From Haematospirillum sp. H4485 (GTDB lineage: Bacteria > Pseudomonadota > Alphaproteobacteria > Rhodospirillales > Rhodospirillaceae), in assembly GCF_012102745.1 (NCBI RefSeq), contig NZ_JAAVSY010000011.1, positions 33,976 through 97,975 of the forward strand: 64,000 nt of DNA. Direction: 5' to 3'. The position numbers were made by a program, and so were the translations under genes. Below, in pieces: positions 20,173-27,902 of the stretch. The notes under the pieces were generated by a model, which searched no databases, was not told where the DNA came from, and saw only the letters and a program-made list of their open reading frames with translations. Within the stretch, counting starts at the first letter, position 1. Every line of letters begins with the position of its first letter.

Positions 20173-20194
20173 AGACACCTCGTTGATGAAGAGG

Positions 20195-20767
20195 TCAGGG
20201 GTCAGGATGACCAAATGCCGGTTTTACCCGAGAAACAGGCGCACGCAAAGTCTTGTTGCCTTTTCTGCACGATATGGAGATCCGCTGTATTTTACCCTGC
20301 ATGATGCGTTGTTTCATAGAATACTCTATGCGCTTTTTTTCTGCTTCATGGTGTGTGTCAGCCAGCGTACGCGTCAGATCAAAAATCTGACGACGGACAG
20401 ACTTTTTGTTGATCTTGTTGAATGCAACCAGAAGAGATACAAGCTCGCGGGTTAATTCAGGTACGGATTCTTGCTGGTGTGCCTCTTCACGGGACATCGC
20501 ATCGGGTAGATCATCAAAGAAATAGGTTACCGGGACTCCCAGCGCCTGACTGATATCCCACAGGCGGGATGCGCTGATACGGTTTGTTCCCCGCTCGTAT
20601 TTCTGGATTTGCTGAAAGGTCAACCCCAGCGCATCGGCCAGAGTAGTCTGGCTGATGCGCTGTACGGTGCGGCAAAAACGGACCCTGGCGCCAACGTGTA
20701 TATCAACCGGGTTTGGTTGACCTTCGCCGTACCCATAGGAATTCTCGGTTCTCATTGACGTTTTCAT
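20195..20767 (-). CDS. XRE-family transcriptional regulator with basic C-terminal extension
   Basis: The helix-turn-helix domain (about residues 22-80) contains VGARVRFCRTVQRIS, LADALGLTFQQIQKYERGTN and ISASRLWDISQALGVPVTYFF, a subgroup widespread in Rhodospirillales and related alphaproteobacteria. A helical region (ELTRELVSLLVAFNKI) follows, which is where most relatives end. The last about 50 residues are rich in lysine and arginine. AGGA lies about 10 nt before the ATG. Two 11-bp direct repeats lie immediately upstream and may be an autoregulatory site. Targets are unknown. Confidence 0.85.
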   Translation of the reverse strand: MKTSMRTENSYGYGEGQPNPVDIHVGARVRFCRTVQRISQTTLADALGLTFQQIQKYERGTNRISASRLWDISQALGVPVTYFFDDLPDAMSREEAHQQESVPELTRELVSLLVAFNKINKKSVRRQIFDLTRTLADTHHEAEKKRIEYSMKQRIMQGKIQRISISCRKGNKTLRAPVSRVKPAFGHPDP

Positions 20768-20798
20768 TGTTTAATGTCCTATCGTTGTTGTTTAACGT
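20767..20798 (-). promoter_or_regulatory. Direct repeats at the XRE gene start, possible operator
   Basis: On the plus strand TTGTTTAATGT (20767-20777) and TTGTTTAACGT (20788-20798) are 10 of 11 identical and start 21 bp apart, about two helical turns. One touches the start codon. This is a usual layout for an autorepressor site; binding is inferred. Confidence 0.4.
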
Positions 20799-20818
20799 GA
20801 AGTGTGGTGTCATAGTAC

Positions 20819-21022
20819 CTATGGTTGTGAGGTTGTGTAGCGGTTCAGGGCATCGGCGATGGTTTGTGCGATGGCTTCGTTTTCATGACCCGACAGCGTG
20901 CAGACCGGGTTCCCGAAGGTCATGGCCAGAAGGCGCCCGTCGGTGTCGTACCGGCAGAGCGTACTACGGTAGACACAGCGTCCCTGTGCGTAGAACGGTT
21001 GTTCAGTATTATGGTTGCTCAT
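20819..21022 (-). CDS. Small hypothetical protein (67 residues)
   Basis: I do not recognise a family. The protein begins MSNHNTEQPFYAQGRCVYRS and ends TIADALNRYTTSQP. ATG 21020-21022 has AAGGA seven nt upstream, which decides the start and argues for a real gene. Three cysteines, no membrane segment. It has the look of small accessory proteins from phage or plasmid backgrounds, with an EAIAQTIADALNRY helix. It lies 51 bp upstream of the XRE gene on the same strand. Confidence 0.55.
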   Translation of the reverse strand: MSNHNTEQPFYAQGRCVYRSTLCRYDTDGRLLAMTFGNPVCTLSGHENEAIAQTIADALNRYTTSQP

Positions 21023-21419
21023 GGTCTTTTCCTTGGCACACCTTCCGTGTTCAAACGTCACAGCATCGTCAATTGCACAGCATACCGCTGCCCCGACGGC
21101 AAAGACGCGGGGCGCGGATCCGGCTTCGATACAAGCAGACGAAAAAGGAAGGTTGTGTACAGACAGGTGCCGGCTGTCTGTAGATGGGCGGGCACGTTAT
21201 CATTGGGTATAATCAGGTCTCTTGCTCATGGTACCAAATATGTTTTTCTGTTTTCCTGCTGACAGGCGAGCGAGACATGCATGCAGCCAAAACTTCGATG
21301 GAAAAGGTTTGTTTCGGTTGATACGATGCTGCTGTTACAGTGCAGGGATGTGTTACTACACCATCATGTAGTAATAAAAATTGCAAGTTTTTCCACACCC
21401 TTGTCAGGGGATTGTTTCG
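21023..21419. other. Intergenic region upstream of the first LuxR gene
   Basis: A stretch of about 400 bp between divergent genes. Apart from the palindrome at 21353-21374 I see no gene or clear RNA. AT-content rises toward the luxR start. Confidence 0.4.
21353..21374. promoter_or_regulatory. Perfect inverted repeat, candidate lux-box operator
   Basis: TTACTACA-N6-TGTAGTAA is a perfect 8-bp dyad of 22 bp total, centred about 56 bp before the GTG start of the luxR gene. LuxR-family operators are 18-22 bp dyads upstream of target or self genes. Whether this protein binds here is inferred from position and symmetry. Confidence 0.5.
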
Positions 21420-22109
21420 GTGGTTGAAGATGTGAAGAGTCTAGTAGACTGCAAAAGCACGAAAGAATTATTTGAAAGCATTTGTTCTGAGGCATCAGGC
21501 TTGGGGTTCGAGCATGTTGCCTTTCTTGGTGTTGCCGGTGATGACGCCGCCTCCTTCGCGCTTGGCTACCCCTTTGTTTTGTCATCGCTTCCAGTGGAAT
21601 GGCAGCGGAGGTATATTGATTGCTCGTACCATAAGCTCGATCCGACTGTGCGTTTGGCTCCGTTTGGATCCACGGTCATGATCTGGAGCAAGCTGCGTCG
21701 TCTGGCGCCAGACTTTTTTGACGAAGCTCGTTCCTTTGGTTTGTGTACCGGTCTCTCGGTGCCTGTCCGTTTGCCCCGAAGGGTCTACCTTCTGAGTTTT
21801 GCAACGGCGCGGAAAGAAGAGGTAACCAAGCCTGTCCGGTCTGCTCTGGCAGGATTGTCATTTGGTTTTGTGCAGGAGTATGTCAAAAAATCTCCGCCGG
21901 TTCCTGTGTCCATTGATTTGCACGAGAACACGCTGAAAATTTTACATATGTCCCTTGCCGGATTTTCCAACGAGGCCATGGCAGCCTCTCTTGGTATGAC
22001 TGTGCATGGCATTTCCTGGCACTTGCGGGATGCTAGGGAAAAGCTACGATGTCAAACAACGCTGCACGCATGTGGCAAGGCGTTGTCTCTTGGCTTGATA
22101 GATCTGTAA
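21420..22109 (+). CDS. LuxR-family regulator with autoinducer-binding domain (LuxR solo 1)
   Basis: The 229-residue protein has the N-terminal autoinducer-binding domain with conserved ligand-pocket residues in EWQRRY (Trp, Tyr), LDPTV (Asp), IWSKL (Trp) and FGLCTGLSVPV (Gly), and a C-terminal LuxR HTH (LAGFSNEAMAASLGMTVHGISWHLRDA). It should sense an acyl-homoserine lactone or similar signal and bind DNA as a dimer. GTG 21420 is chosen because AGGGG ends 9 nt before it; the TTG at 21381 is poorer. No luxI synthase is in the window. A second, convergent LuxR gene follows. Confidence 0.88.
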   Translation: MVEDVKSLVDCKSTKELFESICSEASGLGFEHVAFLGVAGDDAASFALGYPFVLSSLPVEWQRRYIDCSYHKLDPTVRLAPFGSTVMIWSKLRRLAPDFFDEARSFGLCTGLSVPVRLPRRVYLLSFATARKEEVTKPVRSALAGLSFGFVQEYVKKSPPVPVSIDLHENTLKILHMSLAGFSNEAMAASLGMTVHGISWHLRDAREKLRCQTTLHACGKALSLGLIDL

Positions 22110-22236
22110 TTTTGTTATGCAGACACTGCGTCCGGCTTAGGCAACGCTGCAAGAAGTCACGCTTTTGCCTGGAAGATGGGACCATTCTTGCGGCGTTGCG
22201 CTTGTCGTCAGACTCTCATGCTCCGCAGGTTAATAT

Positions 22237-22935
22237 TCAAGTAAAGATCGTTATAAGGCCTGCGCTCTTGCGATCAGATTCTTGTATCAATGCCGGAGCA
22301 CGGTGTCGTTTGACTGCGTTCTGAAGGTGTCTTGAGACTTGATGTTCGGTCATTCCCAAAGCATAGGCGATATCACCACTTGAGAATCCAGACAGGGCCA
22401 TCTCTAGTATTTTTGTGTTTTTTTCCTGCTCTCTGTCCCGCTTCGCTGCATGTTGATCAGCATGCATGTAGTCCTGCAGAAAACGGAAGGCCATGCGCTC
22501 AAGGGTTGATCGGGTATCTGCCTCGATCAATGTGTCCCTAGCTGTTGCAAAACTCACAACATAGAGACGCTGGGAGACATGGATGGGAATTGTCAGACCA
22601 GCACGTAAGCCAAAAGTCGATGCCTCGTTGAAGAAATCGGTATTCAGTGTGCTGACGGCTTTCCAGTCCATGGTGGTATCGCTGGCCGGAGCCAGATAAA
22701 CTACGGGATCAATTTCATGATAGGCTCTTTCCACATACCTCTGCACCCATTCCCGTGGATAGGATCCCGCGATGAGGGGACAGCCTGTCTCTTTCATCAC
22801 GGTCTCTTCGCCCTCGATACCGCCAAAGGCAGCAAACTCGAACCCCAAGGCCGAACAGTCGCTCAACAGATCCTGGAACAACGGGCTAATATCTTTGTAG
22901 GAGTTTACGATCTCAAACCGCTTGACTGCTTCCAC
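22237..22935 (-). CDS. LuxR-family regulator with autoinducer-binding domain (LuxR solo 2)
   Basis: The 232-residue protein is a paralogue of the convergent LuxR gene 127 bp away. The pocket residues are EWVQRY, IDPVV, MDWKA and FGLRAGLTIPI; the C-terminal HTH reads LSGFSSGDIAYALGMTEHQVSRHLQNA. A basic, charged linker joins the domains. GTG 22935 follows AGGGGA by 9 nt. A large inverted repeat lies 72-110 bp upstream. Ligand and targets unknown; no synthase nearby. Confidence 0.88.
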   Translation of the reverse strand: MEAVKRFEIVNSYKDISPLFQDLLSDCSALGFEFAAFGGIEGEETVMKETGCPLIAGSYPREWVQRYVERAYHEIDPVVYLAPASDTTMDWKAVSTLNTDFFNEASTFGLRAGLTIPIHVSQRLYVVSFATARDTLIEADTRSTLERMAFRFLQDYMHADQHAAKRDREQEKNTKILEMALSGFSSGDIAYALGMTEHQVSRHLQNAVKRHRAPALIQESDRKSAGLITIFT

Positions 22936-23006
22936 AACTGTTGTCCCCTGTCCTGACAGCCGACTGGACGCATAGCGCTGACTGTAGCGCGGGTCAAATG
23001 CTCCGG

Positions 23007-23044
23007 CTGGTATTTTTGTGTGTTCTCAACACAAAAAATACCAG
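23007..23044. repeat. 38-bp near-perfect inverted repeat upstream of LuxR solo 2
   Basis: CTGGTATTTTTgTGTGTT (23007-23024) pairs with AACACAAAAAATACCAG (23028-23044) around a CTC triloop, with a single bulged G, giving a 17-bp stem. It is AT-rich with no proper U tract, so it is not a standard terminator of hbd, whose stop lies 115 bp away. It could be an operator, a transcript-end structure or a remnant of a small mobile element. Confidence 0.55.
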
Positions 23045-23158
23045 TATGCGTTATGAATTCCAGAAAAATATTTAAAATACCCCTATAGAGTGTTTGTGTA
23101 CCGCGTACACTTTTCGTCCAGACTGAACCAGATAAAGGATGTAAGGCCCTTGTGCCTC

Positions 23159-24028
23159 TTAGCGGGTCGGGACTGGTTTCTCCCCTGAATAGTCATAGAA
23201 CCCGCGGCCGGTCTTGCGGCCAAGCCATCCCGCTTCTACATACTTCACCAGCAGTGGGCAGGGGCGGTATTTGGTGTCGGCAAGTCCCTCGTGCAGGACA
23301 TGCATGATAGCCAGGCAGGTATCCAGGCCGATAAAGTCTGCCAGTTCCAGCGGCCCCATCGGGTGGTTGGCTCCAAGGCGCAGGGCGTTGTCAATGGACG
23401 TGACCGACCCCACTCCTTCATACAGTGTATAGACTGCTTCATTGATCATGGGCAGTAGGATACGGTTGACGATAAATGCCGGAAAATCTTCGGCAGAAAC
23501 GGCGGTCTTGCCGATTCTTCCGGTAAATTCGTGCACCTTGCGAAAGGTTTCTTCATCTGTGGCAATGCCACGAATCAGCTCCACCAGCTGCATAACCGGG
23601 ACCGGATTCATGAAGTGCATGCCCATGAAACGGCCGGGGCGGTCGGTTGTGGCACCAAGTCGTGTGACCGAAATCGACGATGTGTTGGTACACAAGATGG
23701 CATCGGGCTTGAGGGTGGCGCAGACGGCGGCAAAAATCTTTCGCTTGATGGACTCGTCTTCCGTTGCAGCTTCGATGACCAGATCAGCGTCCGGGAATGC
23801 GGTGGTGGTGGACGTGCTGATGCGTGCCATGGCGGCCTTGACCTCGTCCTCGGTCAGATTCCCTTTTTTCTGCTGGCGTCCAAGATTGCGTTCAATCAGG
23901 TCCACCGCCTTGTCCAGTTGCTCTTGGCTCAGGTCAACCAGCTTGACGGTATAGCCTGCCACGGCGCAAACGTGGGCAATGCCGTTTCCCATTTGCCCTG
24001 CCCCGACAACACCAACGGTCTTGATCAT
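23159..24028 (-). CDS. hbd: 3-hydroxybutyryl-CoA dehydrogenase
   Basis: In this 289-residue single-domain enzyme the Rossmann motif [18 protein letters not shown] is followed by a Glu/His catalytic pair in [14 protein letters not shown]. The C-terminal dimer domain includes [18 protein letters not shown]. It oxidises 3-hydroxybutyryl-CoA to acetoacetyl-CoA, or the reverse, in butyrate/PHB metabolism. It follows etfBA in the same direction, but a terminator lies between, so it probably has its own promoter within 24029-24173 or receives read-through. Confidence 0.95.
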   Translation of the reverse strand: MIKTVGVVGAGQMGNGIAHVCAVAGYTVKLVDLSQEQLDKAVDLIERNLGRQQKKGNLTEDEVKAAMARISTSTTTAFPDADLVIEAATEDESIKRKIFAAVCATLKPDAILCTNTSSISVTRLGATTDRPGRFMGMHFMNPVPVMQLVELIRGIATDEETFRKVHEFTGRIGKTAVSAEDFPAFIVNRILLPMINEAVYTLYEGVGSVTSIDNALRLGANHPMGPLELADFIGLDTCLAIMHVLHEGLADTKYRPCPLLVKYVEAGWLGRKTGRGFYDYSGEKPVPTR

Positions 24029-24169
24029 GACCAGGCTCCCCTTCCGGTCTGTAGTGCCGTACCCGCTGCCGGCGCCTGCATCATATCAAACCAGGCATGT
24101 GGAGCAATGACCAATGCCGCTTATGCGTGTTTGCCTATGGTGCCGGGGCTGCGTGTGGTCGTGATGACA

Positions 24170-24196
24170 CAAGAAAAGGGGAGCTGTCTGCTCCCC
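24170..24196 (-). terminator. Rho-independent terminator of the etfBA transcript
   Basis: GGGGAGC (24178-24184) and GCTCCCC (24190-24196) form a 7-bp stem with a 5-nt loop. Read on the minus strand, the stem is followed by TTTTCTTGTG. It lies 33 bp after the etfA stop. Confidence 0.8.
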
Positions 24197-24229
24197 CCTC
24201 CTGTGGCTTGTTGTTGACGGGCGCTGTGT

Positions 24230-25165
24230 TCAGCGGGACAGCTCTTTCTCAAGCTCGGGCAGCGCCTGGAACAAGTCTGCCACCAAGCCGTAATCAGCAA
24301 CCTGGAAAATGGGTGCATCCTCGTCCTTGTTGATGGCGACAATAACCTTGGAATCTTTCATGCCGGCCAAGTGCTGGATGGCCCCGGAAATGCCAACGGC
24401 TATGTAAAGCTCTGGTGCCACAATTTTCCCGGTCTGACCGATTTGAAGATCGTTGGGGACAAATCCGGCATCGACCGCAGCACGTGATGCCCCGATTGCG
24501 GCGCCCAGTCGATCGGCTACAGCTTCAATGAGTTTGAAGTTCTCGCCTGATTTCATGCCGCGTCCGCCCGAAACAATCACGCGGGCCGATGTCAATTCCG
24601 GCCGAGCCGAGATGGACAGCTCTTCCCCCAAGAATGTGGACAGATTGGGATCGTCACCCGGCGCTAAGGCTTCGATGCTGGCGCTTCCGCCTTCCGGGGA
24701 CGCTGCGTCGAAAGATGTGGTGCGGACGGTTATGATCTTCAGCGCATCGCTGCTTTGCACGGTTGCCATGGCATTGCCGGCATAGATGGGTCGTTCAAAG
24801 GTATCCGGGCTGATGACGGCAGATATATCAGACAGCATTGCCACGTCACTCAGGCCGGCGACCCGTGGCATGATGTTTTTCCCCGATGTGGTGGCGGGTG
24901 CCAAAATGTGGGTGTATCCCCCGGCCAAGGAATGGATCAGCGTCGCAAGCGGTTCAGCCATCGCATGGGCGTAGCAGGGGGCATCGGCTATCAGAACCTT
25001 TGTGACGCCTGCAATACGGGATGCTGCCTGTGCGACTGCGGCACATCCCGCGCCTGCAACCAGAACATGGATATCACCGCCAGCCTTCGTGGCGGCAGAG
25101 ACGGTGTGCAGGGTTGCGTCCTTCAGGGTAGTGTTGTTGTGTTCGGCAATAACTAGGACCGCCAT
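24230..25165 (-). CDS. etfA: Electron transfer flavoprotein alpha subunit
   Basis: The 311-residue EtfA has the N-terminal [10 protein letters not shown] strand, a variable domain I and the FAD-binding domain [47 protein letters not shown] and [13 protein letters not shown] accepts electrons from acyl-CoA dehydrogenases and passes them to ETF-quinone oxidoreductase. It follows etfB with a one-base gap. Confidence 0.97.
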   Translation of the reverse strand: MAVLVIAEHNNTTLKDATLHTVSAATKAGGDIHVLVAGAGCAAVAQAASRIAGVTKVLIADAPCYAHAMAEPLATLIHSLAGGYTHILAPATTSGKNIMPRVAGLSDVAMLSDISAVISPDTFERPIYAGNAMATVQSSDALKIITVRTTSFDAASPEGGSASIEALAPGDDPNLSTFLGEELSISARPELTSARVIVSGGRGMKSGENFKLIEAVADRLGAAIGASRAAVDAGFVPNDLQIGQTGKIVAPELYIAVGISGAIQHLAGMKDSKVIVAINKDEDAPIFQVADYGLVADLFQALPELEKELSR

Positions 25166-25166
25166 G

Positions 25167-25916
25167 TCAGATCACCTTTGCTTCGGTCTTCAACTTGCCG
25201 ACAAGCTCGGCCACATCCGCAACCTTTATGCCAGCCTGGCGCTTGGGAGGCTCGGTTACTTTCAGCACTTTCAGCCGGGGAGAAACATCAATGCCAAGAT
25301 CTTCGGGCGTCAGGGTTTCAAGCGGCTTCTTCTTGGCCTTCATGATGTTGGGAAGAGAGGCGTAGCGCGGCTCGTTGAGTCGCAGGTCAACGCTGATCAC
25401 GGCAGGCAGGGCTGTTTCAATGGTCTGCAGTCCGCCATCAATTTCCCGCGTGATCTTGGCCTTTTTGCCGGTAAGCTCTACTTTTGATGCAAAGGTTGCT
25501 TGCGGCCACCCGGTCATGGCGGCCAGCATTTGTCCGGTCTGGTTACTGTCGTCATCGATGGCCTGTTTCCCGACCAGCACAAGATCCGGTTTTTCACGAT
25601 CAACGATAGCCTTCAATGCCCTGGCAACGGCCAAGGGCTGAAGATCGACGTCTGTCTGAACCAAGATGGCGCGATCTGCCCCCATGGCCATGGCGGTGCG
25701 CAGCGTTTCCTGGCAGGCGGCAACCCCGAGAGAGACGGCAACAATCTCGGTCACGGTGCCAGCCTCCTTCATCCGGATTGCTTCTTCCACCGCAATTTCG
25801 TCGAAGGGGTTCATCGACATTTTAACGTTGGCCAACTCAACGCCGGTTTCATCTGTCTTGACGCGAACCTTCACGTTGTAGTCCACGACCCGCTTTACTG
25901 CCACAAGGACTTTCAT
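25167..25916 (-). CDS. etfB: Electron transfer flavoprotein beta subunit
   Basis: The 249-residue EtfB starts [19 protein letters not shown] and carries the AMP-binding region ([29 protein letters not shown]). ATG 25916 is the conserved start; the open frame reaches 66 nt further. It is paired with etfA. The upstream neighbour is a cob(I)alamin adenosyltransferase, a common alphaproteobacterial arrangement that links ETF to branched-chain and propionyl-CoA metabolism. Confidence 0.97.
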   Translation of the reverse strand: MKVLVAVKRVVDYNVKVRVKTDETGVELANVKMSMNPFDEIAVEEAIRMKEAGTVTEIVAVSLGVAACQETLRTAMAMGADRAILVQTDVDLQPLAVARALKAIVDREKPDLVLVGKQAIDDDSNQTGQMLAAMTGWPQATFASKVELTGKKAKITREIDGGLQTIETALPAVISVDLRLNEPRYASLPNIMKAKKKPLETLTPEDLGIDVSPRLKVLKVTEPPKRQAGIKVADVAELVGKLKTEAKVI

Positions 25917-26064
25917 CTGCTCTTCCCTGCTCCGCCTTCGGTCTGTTTTCTGCCCCCTCTGCCTGGAACATGCCGGGCACACGATGTCCGGTATTTCCTT
26001 GCAGGGCCAGACACTCTATCGCCTGTTCTGTCCACGCGCCAAGGGTTTGTTCCGTGCTCCCCGC

Positions 26065-26664
26065 TCAACGGTCCTTGTGATCTGTTTCATTTTGGCGATT
26101 GGCCCCGGGGATCCACAGGACATCGCCATTTTTCTCCACATTCGCGTGGCGGGCCAGGACGAAGAGATGATCGGACAGGCGGTTTGTATAGGACAGGGTG
26201 CATGGGTTGATGGTCTCGCGCAGGGACAGGCCAACGATAAGTCGCTCTGCCCTTCGCACAATGGTTCGGGCCATGTGAAGGTGCGCGGCCATTGGTGATC
26301 CACCGGGCAGGACAAAAGATTGCAGGGGGACAAGCCCTGCATTGATCTGGTCGATTTCTCGCTCCAGTCGCTCTACGTGTTCATCGGTTATGCGCAGGGC
26401 TTGTATTGGCGGATCACTTTCAGGCATGCACAGGTCAGCCCCAAGATCGAACAGGTCGTTCTGAATCCGGCCCAGTATGCTGTCAAAAAATGCGGCCTGA
26501 TTCCCTGAGGAATACAGGCGGGCAATCCCGAGCGCAGAGTTGGCCTCGTCGATGGTTCCGCATACATCGACCCGTGCGTCGGTCTTGGGAACCCGTGTCC
26601 CGTTTCCAAGTGAGGTCTTGCCCTTGTCGCCGCTACGGGTATAGATGCACGTAAGCTGTACCAT
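26065..26664 (-). CDS. Cob(I)yrinic acid a,c-diamide/cob(I)alamin adenosyltransferase (PduO type)
   Basis: The 199-residue protein matches PduO-type ATP:cob(I)alamin adenosyltransferase: N-terminal YTRSGDKGKTSLGNG (ATP binding), DARVDVCGTIDEANSALG, QNDLFDLGADL, FVLPGGSPMAAHLHMARTIVRRAER and a YTNRLSDHLFVLAR helix. It makes adenosylcobalamin, for example for methylmalonyl-CoA mutase. It is the first gene of a minus-strand run with etfB and etfA. A GTG/ATG choice at the start is not an issue. Confidence 0.93.
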   Translation of the reverse strand: MVQLTCIYTRSGDKGKTSLGNGTRVPKTDARVDVCGTIDEANSALGIARLYSSGNQAAFFDSILGRIQNDLFDLGADLCMPESDPPIQALRITDEHVERLEREIDQINAGLVPLQSFVLPGGSPMAAHLHMARTIVRRAERLIVGLSLRETINPCTLSYTNRLSDHLFVLARHANVEKNGDVLWIPGANRQNETDHKDR

Positions 26665-26785
26665 TCGTCATGTCCCCGGGGGCTGTGAGAGGGTATAACG
26701 GCCAAGGGCCACGGTGGACCCGGTCCGGTTGGTTTTAGACAAACTTATTGCCAACCCCGCATTCTTGTCACGGGAAAGGAAGTCA

Positions 26786-27895
26786 GTGCTGCGTCTCCAT
26801 ACCACATTGTCCCTGTATATCGGGCGCCATTTTGCAATGGCGTTGCTGGGGACGCTGACTGTTATTCTTGCGCTGGTCCTGATGCTTGATTTTGTGGAGC
26901 TTTTGCGGCGTGCTGCCGGGCGCGATGCGGGGGCGACCGTTTTGTTCAGCCTGTCCCTCATGAAACTGCCGACCATGGCCCATCAGGTTCTGCCTTTTGC
27001 CGTTCTGGTGGGAGGTATGATTGCCATGTGGCGGCTCAGCCGCAGCCATGAGCTGATCATTATTCGCGCATCGGGTGTTTCGGTCTGGCAGTTTCTGGCC
27101 CCGATGGTTCTATGTGCTGCTGTTGTCGGAGTCCTGGATGTAACAGCGGTCAATCCGCTTTCGTCCGCTCTTTACCGAAGTTATGAGAAGCGCCTTGACG
27201 AGGTCTGGATGCCTGCCCGGGCTGGTGCATTCAATCTTTCAGAATCAGGCATGTGGCTGCGTGAACCTGTCACGGACGGAGGGCAGACGGTTGTGCATGC
27301 CGGGCACGTCCGTCAGGATGGCGATGTTTTGCATATGCGCGATCTGATGTTCATCATGCTTGACTCCAATGGGGTCCTGTACCGTCGCATCGATGCAGGT
27401 CAGGGCGCGATGAAGGACCGTGCCTTCATCCTCCGGGATGCCTGGATCATGGAGCCCAATCATCCCGGTGTCCGCATGGATGAGGTGCGCCTGCCGACGG
27501 GGATGACCCTTGCCCGTGTCCAGGAAAACTTTGCCAGCCCGGAAACCCTGTCGTTCTGGGATTTGCCGGGTTTTATACGCTTCTTTGAAACATCGGGGTT
27601 CTCGGCCCAGCGTCACTGGATGCACCTGCATGGCCTATTGGCATCGCCGGTTTTGCTGTGCGCCATGGTCATTGTGGCGGCTGTATTCTCGCTGGACCCT
27701 GATTTACGCTCCGGTCGGGGTTTGTCCCGTATTCTTGGTGCTGTCGGGGTTGGCTTTGTCCTTTACTTTTTCACCAGGTTGTCCCTTGCGCTGGGGTTGT
27801 CATCAGCGGTGCCCCTGTGGCTTTCAGCCTGGACACCAACGCTGGTGACGCTTTTGCTTGGGACAGCAACCCTGTTGCATCAGGAAGATGGTTGA
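26786..27895 (+). CDS. lptG: LPS export ABC transporter permease LptG
   Basis: The protein (about 369 residues) has three helices before and three after a large periplasmic beta-jellyroll, the LptF/LptG layout. YIGRHFAMALLGTL, LPFAVLVGGMIAMWRLSRSHELIIIRASGVSVWQFL are LptG-like. With LptB and LptF it pulls LPS from the inner membrane toward LptC/A. GTG 26786 has AAAGGA five nt upstream; a GTG at 26714 would add 24 residues without a domain. lptF is not next to it. It is followed by a GT39-PAP2 pair that may modify LPS. Confidence 0.9.
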   Translation: MLRLHTTLSLYIGRHFAMALLGTLTVILALVLMLDFVELLRRAAGRDAGATVLFSLSLMKLPTMAHQVLPFAVLVGGMIAMWRLSRSHELIIIRASGVSVWQFLAPMVLCAAVVGVLDVTAVNPLSSALYRSYEKRLDEVWMPARAGAFNLSESGMWLREPVTDGGQTVVHAGHVRQDGDVLHMRDLMFIMLDSNGVLYRRIDAGQGAMKDRAFILRDAWIMEPNHPGVRMDEVRLPTGMTLARVQENFASPETLSFWDLPGFIRFFETSGFSAQRHWMHLHGLLASPVLLCAMVIVAAVFSLDPDLRSGRGLSRILGAVGVGFVLYFFTRLSLALGLSSAVPLWLSAWTPTLVTLLLGTATLLHQEDG

Positions 27896-27902
27896 ACCTG
27901 TC

